Shown one piece after another: positions 5,055 through 8,221 of a stretch of 8,221 nt of DNA (positions are counted from its first letter, which is position 1; every line of letters begins with the position of its first letter). The notes below the pieces were generated by a model, which saw only the letters and a program-made list of their open reading frames with translations, ran no database searches and had not been told where the DNA came from. The stretch covers positions 1-8,221 of the forward strand of contig CAMUHA010000154.1 of assembly GCA_947088515.1 (NCBI GenBank). Reading direction: 5' to 3'. Both the position numbers and the translations under genes were made by a program. Origin of the DNA: an uncultured bacterium. Lineage in GTDB: Bacteria > Bacillota > Clostridia > Lachnospirales > Lachnospiraceae.

Positions 5055-5954
5055 TTATTCATTGGGCACACGGATGCTAAGGGCCTGCCTGCGGTTCTCT
5101 ATCCTCACTTTCCTGTGCTTTCCCCCAAATTCCCCGTCAAGCGTCCAGGGAATCTCCTCTCCGGAAGTAAAACTGATGCTGGATGCCTTAAAACAGTACA
5201 TACAATCCGTATTAATATTTCTGTTAAGCAGCGCCGCCATAATCAGGTTAAGTTCCATCGGATTTGCCGGTTTTTTGACCAGCGTCACTTCAAACTCCCC
5301 ATCGTCCAGTTCTACAAAGTTTCCAGTAATTCGCTTAAAACCACCAACAGAAGTAGAATTAGTAATCATTCCAAACAAAAACTCATCCTCTGCCGCAAAG
5401 TCGCCGCTCTCAACCTTAAGATGGTATGATTTAATCTGGGACAATCTGCGCATCCCCTCTAATATATATGCCATATGGCCCAAAACATTCTTCGCATCCT
5501 GCGGCGTCTCATAAGACACCTCTGTAAATATTCCAAATGCCGCAATGTAAACAAAAAAGTCATCATTAAATGCCCCAATATCGCAGTCAAAGGCTCTCCC
5601 CTCCACAACTGTCCAGGCTGCGCTTAACATATTTTTAGGTATATGAAGACTTTCTGCAAAGTCATTGGTGCTTCCTGCCGGAACATAACCAATGGGAAGC
5701 TTACTCTCACACTGCATCATCCCCGTTACAACTTCATCCAGCGTGCCGTCTCCCCCACTGCAGACGACCATATCATAAAATCCCAGCCTGCGCTCCTTTA
5801 CTGCCGCAAGCCCGTCTCCCTTTGTCTGGGTGGGATAAACGGTAACTTCATAACCTGCTTTCGTAAATATATCAATAATATCCATAAGCGCATTCCTAAT
5901 CCTTGCCTTTCCAGCTTTGGGATTATAGATAAAAAGCATCCTTTTCTTTTCCAT
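5055..5954 (-). CDS. Diacylglycerol kinase family lipid kinase (DagK/YegS/BmrU type)
   Basis: A 299-residue soluble lipid kinase. By family, these enzymes phosphorylate diacylglycerol or a related lipid with ATP, typically recycling diacylglycerol released during lipoteichoic acid synthesis back to phosphatidic acid. Motifs in order: NPKAGK at 11-16, GGDGTLDEV from 67 (nucleotide-binding GGDGT), GYVPAGSTNDFA at 89-100, and DGE at 273-275, which carries the conserved catalytic acid. The length is normal for this DAGK_cat family. The start at 5954 is chosen because AAGGTGG lies 7 nt upstream; the ATG at 5960 would be about 1 nt from that site. It follows the terminator closing the crh operon, so it needs readthrough or its own promoter, and I see no convincing one. 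The exact lipid substrate is not determined by these motifs. Confidence 0.9.
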   Translation of the reverse strand: MEKKRMLFIYNPKAGKARIRNALMDIIDIFTKAGYEVTVYPTQTKGDGLAAVKERRLGFYDMVVCSGGDGTLDEVVTGMMQCESKLPIGYVPAGSTNDFAESLHIPKNMLSAAWTVVEGRAFDCDIGAFNDDFFVYIAAFGIFTEVSYETPQDAKNVLGHMAYILEGMRRLSQIKSYHLKVESGDFAAEDEFLFGMITNSTSVGGFKRITGNFVELDDGEFEVTLVKKPANPMELNLIMAALLNRNINTDCMYCFKASSISFTSGEEIPWTLDGEFGGKHRKVRIENRRQALSIRVPNE

Positions 5955-5980
5955 TAACATACCACCTTATACATATTTGG

Positions 5981-6008
5981 AAAAAGAGCAAAGCCTGCGC
6001 TTTGCTCT
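5981..6008 (-). terminator. Terminator of the murB-rapZ-whiA-crh operon
   Basis: AGAGCAAAGC (5985-5994) pairs perfectly with GCTTTGCTCT (5999-6008): a 10-bp stem with a 4-nt loop. On the minus strand it is followed directly by a T5 run (5985-5981). It begins 14 nt after the stop codon of the HPr-like gene and ends about 27 nt before the kinase start, so it separates the two genes. A T6 run on the plus strand (6012-6017) gives it some bidirectional character. Confidence 0.9.
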
Positions 6009-6022
6009 CTGTTTTTTATATT

Positions 6023-6283
6023 TTATTGTCTGTTGCCGCTTAAATATTCTTCAATATTCTGTACTGCTTCCTGTTCGTCCTTTCCATCTGCAATAACTTT
6101 AACTGATTCCCCTGTATCTAACGCAAGACTCATCATTCCCATAATGCTTTTTGCATTCACTTTCTTGCCTTCCGATTCAATGTAAACTGAACTTTCATGC
6201 TGGCTTGCCACCTGTACCAGCATCGCCACAGGTCTGGCCTCCAGACCGCCGTTCAACTGGATTTTAATAGACTTTTCAATCAT
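6023..6283 (-). CDS. crh: Crh-like HPr paralogue with Glu at the position of His15
   Basis: An 86-residue HPr-fold protein. In PTS HPr, enzyme I phosphorylates His15 in a GIHARP motif. Here the motif reads GLEARP, so residue 15 is Glu (codon GAG at 6241-6239) and PEP-dependent phosphotransfer through this residue is impossible. The HPr kinase site is intact: Ser46 within VNAKSIMGMMSLA (42-54). Loss of His15 with retention of Ser46 defines Crh in Bacillus, where residue 15 is Gln. Crh-Ser46-P acts as a CcpA corepressor and also binds metabolic enzymes. Position after whiA matches the Bacillus yvcJ-yvcK-whiA-crh order and supports the call. The start is supported by AAGGAGG 7 nt upstream. The gene begins 31 nt after whiA and ends the operon at a strong terminator. 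The cell must encode a separate canonical HPr if it has a working PTS. Whether the protein acts with CcpA is inferred. Confidence 0.86.
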   Translation of the reverse strand: MIEKSIKIQLNGGLEARPVAMLVQVASQHESSVYIESEGKKVNAKSIMGMMSLALDTGESVKVIADGKDEQEAVQNIEEYLSGNRQ

Positions 6284-6314
6284 AATAACTCCTCCTTAAT
6301 TCCTCTAATCCCTT

Positions 6315-7187
6315 TTATCCCTTAATCTTATCAGCCATTTCGCCAAGCTTCCGCAACCTGTGATTTACACCGGATTTGCCTACCGGTGGATTAAGGTATC
6401 CGCCTAACTCCAAAAGAGAACTTTCCGGATGCTCCAGTCTGACCTGTGCCATCTGTCTTAACGCATCCGGCAGATTTGACAAACCATAATGCTTCTGCAA
6501 AAGAAGAATGTCTTCTATCTGCTTATTGGCAGCGTTTACTGTCTTTGTAATGTTGGCCGCTTCACAGTTAACCTGTCTGTTAATTGAATTTCGCACTTCT
6601 TTTTCAACCCGCAGATTTTCAAGCAGCATAAGCGACAAATGCGCCCCCATAACATTTAAGAGATCAACAATTCCAGCGCCTTCTTTTACGTATACTACAT
6701 AATATTTTTTCCGCCTTACTATTTTTGCCTCAATCTCAAAGCTACAGACTGCCTGCTGTATCTGCAAAGCCTGTACCTCATATTCACATACAAATTCCAG
6801 ATGATACCCTTTTCTTGGATTGCTCATGGAGCCAAGACACAAAAAAGCCCCTCGTAAAAATGCCCGTCTGCAGCAGCTGTTTTTGATAAGAAGAGGATTT
6901 ACCTCCTCCGAAAGCCGGTGCAGACACCCGCCTTCATCCAAAATCTTAACAGCCTGCAGTACCTTTATAACATTAACATCAATAATAAATGTTTTCTCCA
7001 ATAATGTAAAGTATTTTCTATTAACGAATGGATTTTCGGAAAATATTGTAACTTCCCCCGGTTCCTCACCTTTTACTTCTACTATGCATCCGAAATGAAT
7101 AAGCGCTGCCAGCTCCGATATCTGGCAATGTCTGGGACCGGGGATAATTTTTTCCAGTTCTTCTTTCACATCCGATGAAAATGACAT
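6315..7187 (-). CDS. whiA: DNA-binding protein WhiA
   Basis: A 290-residue WhiA orthologue. The family joins an N-terminal LAGLIDADG-endonuclease-like fold, which lacks nuclease activity, to a C-terminal helix-turn-helix. It controls sporulation-related division genes in Streptomyces and affects cell division and chromosome segregation in Bacillus. Recognisable blocks are SELAALIHFGC (24-34), CCRRAFLRGAFLCLGS (105-120), KKYYVVYVKEG (160-170), GAHLSLMLLENLRV (181-194) and NCEAANITKTVNAA (207-220). The C-terminal helix-turn-helix, at about 250-285, contains the signature KSGVNHRLRKL. The protein is slightly shorter than the 310-320 residues usual in other groups, mainly through compact N-terminal loops. 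The ATG at 7187 has an AGAGG element about 10 nt upstream. It lies 39 nt after rapZ and 31 nt before the HPr-like gene, consistent with cotranscription. Confidence 0.95.
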   Translation of the reverse strand: MSFSSDVKEELEKIIPGPRHCQISELAALIHFGCIVEVKGEEPGEVTIFSENPFVNRKYFTLLEKTFIIDVNVIKVLQAVKILDEGGCLHRLSEEVNPLLIKNSCCRRAFLRGAFLCLGSMSNPRKGYHLEFVCEYEVQALQIQQAVCSFEIEAKIVRRKKYYVVYVKEGAGIVDLLNVMGAHLSLMLLENLRVEKEVRNSINRQVNCEAANITKTVNAANKQIEDILLLQKHYGLSNLPDALRQMAQVRLEHPESSLLELGGYLNPPVGKSGVNHRLRKLGEMADKIKG

Positions 7188-7226
7188 ATCTGCCCCATCC
7201 TCTTTCCGGCTGCTGCCTATGCAAAA

Positions 7227-8090
7227 CTATATACCTTGTCCGATATCACGATGTGCTATCTTAATTCCATATTCTCCCTGGTCCTTCATACACTCATAAA
7301 GCTTGTTTGCCAGAGTCACACTTCTGTGTTTTCCTCCGGTACACCCAATTCCTATAACCAGCTGGTACTTTCCTTCCTTCACATAATTAGGAATTAAAAA
7401 AGAAATCATATCCGAAAGCTTTTCGACAAAAGTATGCGCTTCCGGAAATCCCATAACATACTCCTGTACCTCTTTATCATTGCCTGTTTTATGTTTCAGC
7501 TCATCAATATAAAATGGATTTGGAAGGAACCTTACATCAAAGACCAAATCCGCGTCTGCAGGAATTCCATGCTTAAAGCCAAAAGACAAAACAGTTACCA
7601 TTAAACTATTATATTCCTCATTCTGTACAAAAATACGGTCCAGCTCTTTCTTTAATTCCCTTGTCAGCAAATTGGATGTATCAATCACATAATCTGACTT
7701 CTCCCTGGTATCATTTAATATCACTCTTTCTCTCCTGATACCGTCTTCTATCCTTCCCCCAATTGAGAGGGGGTGCATTCTTCTGGTTTCTTTATACCGC
7801 TTAAGAAGGGTTCTGTCATTAGCCTCCATAAAAAGGATTTCAAAAACGTATCCAGCCCCCCGCAGATTCTCCAAAACCTTTTGTACATCTTCAAATGCCT
7901 GATTTGCACGCACATCCAGCCCCAGCGCCACTTTGGACACCTCGCCCCCAGGCGTTGCAATCAGTTCCACAAATTTTTCTATCAGCGGTACCGGAAGATT
8001 ATCCACACAATAAAATCCGGCGTCCTCCAGCATCCGCAGCGCTGTACTTTTCCCGCCGCCGCTCATGCCTGTAACTACCACGAACCGCAT
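7227..8090 (-). CDS. rapZ: RapZ/YvcJ-family nucleotide-binding regulator
   Basis: A 287-residue RapZ (YvcJ) protein. The N-terminal P-loop GMSGGGKST (8-16) binds nucleotide, and CVDNLPV (28-34), LGLDVR (56-61) and TRRMHPL (102-108) are family signatures. The C-terminal domain carries DVRFLPNP (185-192) and GCTGGKHRSV (249-258), the conserved core of the RapZ C-domain. In E. coli RapZ delivers the sRNA GlmZ to RNase E and senses glucosamine-6-phosphate. In Firmicutes the role is less clear: YvcJ hydrolyses nucleotides and affects competence. Linkage to murB suggests a tie to amino-sugar and cell-wall metabolism. The start at 8090 is chosen because GGAGG (8101-8097) lies 6 nt upstream. A TTG at 8105 would place that site inside the coding region and add MRRYS, absent from the family. 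The gene starts 11 nt after murB, so the two are probably cotranscribed. Confidence 0.95.
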   Translation of the reverse strand: MRFVVVTGMSGGGKSTALRMLEDAGFYCVDNLPVPLIEKFVELIATPGGEVSKVALGLDVRANQAFEDVQKVLENLRGAGYVFEILFMEANDRTLLKRYKETRRMHPLSIGGRIEDGIRRERVILNDTREKSDYVIDTSNLLTRELKKELDRIFVQNEEYNSLMVTVLSFGFKHGIPADADLVFDVRFLPNPFYIDELKHKTGNDKEVQEYVMGFPEAHTFVEKLSDMISFLIPNYVKEGKYQLVIGIGCTGGKHRSVTLANKLYECMKDQGEYGIKIAHRDIGQGI

Positions 8091-8101
8091 ACTGTACCTC
8101 C

Positions 8102-8221
8102 TCAAAAGTCTCCCAGAAAAACAACTTCTGTTTCAAGTGTAACCCCAAACTGCTCCTTTACCCTTCGTTGTACCTCCCTTATTACCGCCACCACATCGGA
8201 AGCGCTTGCCTTGCCGGTATT
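8102..8221 (-). CDS. murB: C-terminal end of MurB, UDP-N-acetylmuramate dehydrogenase (runs off window)
   Basis: This open frame enters from beyond position 8221 and ends at TGA (8104-8102), leaving 39 C-terminal residues. They begin NTGKASASDVVAVI, continue REVQRRVKEQFGVTLE and finish FLGDF. This is the characteristic MurB C-terminus: an N-x-G-x-A-x-A-x-D-V loop, a long helix, the V-x-x-x-x-G-x-x-L-E strand containing the catalytic-region Glu, and a terminal FLG. MurB uses NADPH and FAD to reduce the enolpyruvyl group of UDP-GlcNAc-enolpyruvate to UDP-MurNAc, in the cytoplasm, in the second step of peptidoglycan precursor synthesis. Only the tail is visible, so domain completeness cannot be judged. 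The stop codon abuts the rapZ Shine-Dalgarno sequence. Confidence 0.92.
   Translation of the reverse strand, partial: NTGKASASDVVAVIREVQRRVKEQFGVTLETEVVFLGDF

Noticed and set aside
4954..5957. Plus-strand frames opposite and just past the lipid kinase gene
   Set aside because: They are shadows of the conserved kinase frame. The translations have no recognisable domain.
5955..5960. ATG at 5960 for the lipid kinase
   Set aside because: It is about 1 nt from AAGGTGG; the ATG at 5954 has a 7-nt spacing.
6023..6283. Canonical PTS phosphocarrier HPr
   Set aside because: The phosphotransfer histidine is absent (Glu15), so a role in sugar phosphorylation through this residue is not supported.
8091..8105. 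TTG start for rapZ at 8105
   Set aside because: It would translate the Shine-Dalgarno sequence itself. The ATG at 8090 has GGAGG at 6-nt spacing and begins at the conserved first strand.
1..8221. CRISPR array, transposase, prophage, tRNA or defence system
   Set aside because: I read both strands for repeat-spacer patterns, tRNA-like sequences and mobile-element proteins and saw none.

Overview
The window looks like a chromosomal segment of a low-GC, Gram-positive Firmicute of the class Clostridia, probably Lachnospiraceae. This rests on AT-rich intergenic DNA, strong GGAGG-type ribosome binding sites, short stem-loop plus T-run terminators, and the cluster murB-rapZ-whiA-HPr-like protein. 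The family assignment is an inference from protein flavour and gene order, not a database result.

Layout, left to right. Positions 1-58 hold the first 19 codons of a minus-strand gene that reads like a GH51 alpha-L-arabinofuranosidase, with its control region at 59-240 (consensus -35, 12-nt direct repeats 20 nt apart, 17-nt palindrome). A terminator hairpin (249-302) follows the minus-strand GNAT acetyltransferase gene (353-1201). That gene is divergent from a plus-strand cyclophilin gene (1289-1810), and the two appear to share a self-complementary -10 element. A 546-nt gene-free stretch (1811-2356) holds a long inverted repeat, 11-nt-period direct repeats, a candidate small-RNA unit, a second promoter and an attenuator-like hairpin before a Na+:amino-acid (AGCS) symporter (2357-3865). 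A bidirectional terminator (3943-3977) separates the symporter from the convergent class II fructose-bisphosphate aldolase gene (4024-4887, minus).

The right half is entirely minus-strand. A DagK/YegS-type lipid kinase (5055-5954) follows a strong terminator (5985-6008) that closes the operon murB (C-terminus only) - rapZ - whiA - crh-like (8221 to 6023). This operon joins peptidoglycan precursor synthesis (MurB), a nucleotide-binding regulator (RapZ/YvcJ), a division-linked DNA-binding protein (WhiA) and a regulatory HPr paralogue.

The most notable point is the HPr-like protein. The phosphotransfer residue His15 is replaced by Glu, while the regulatory Ser46 site is intact. This is the pattern of a Crh-type catabolite-control protein rather than a sugar-transport HPr, with Glu where the Bacillus protein has Gln. 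yvcK, which often sits between rapZ and whiA, is absent here. I see no CRISPR array, tRNA, rRNA, transposase, phage gene or defence system. The window is mostly housekeeping genes, and its unexplained content is concentrated in the regulatory DNA at 59-240 and 1811-2356.
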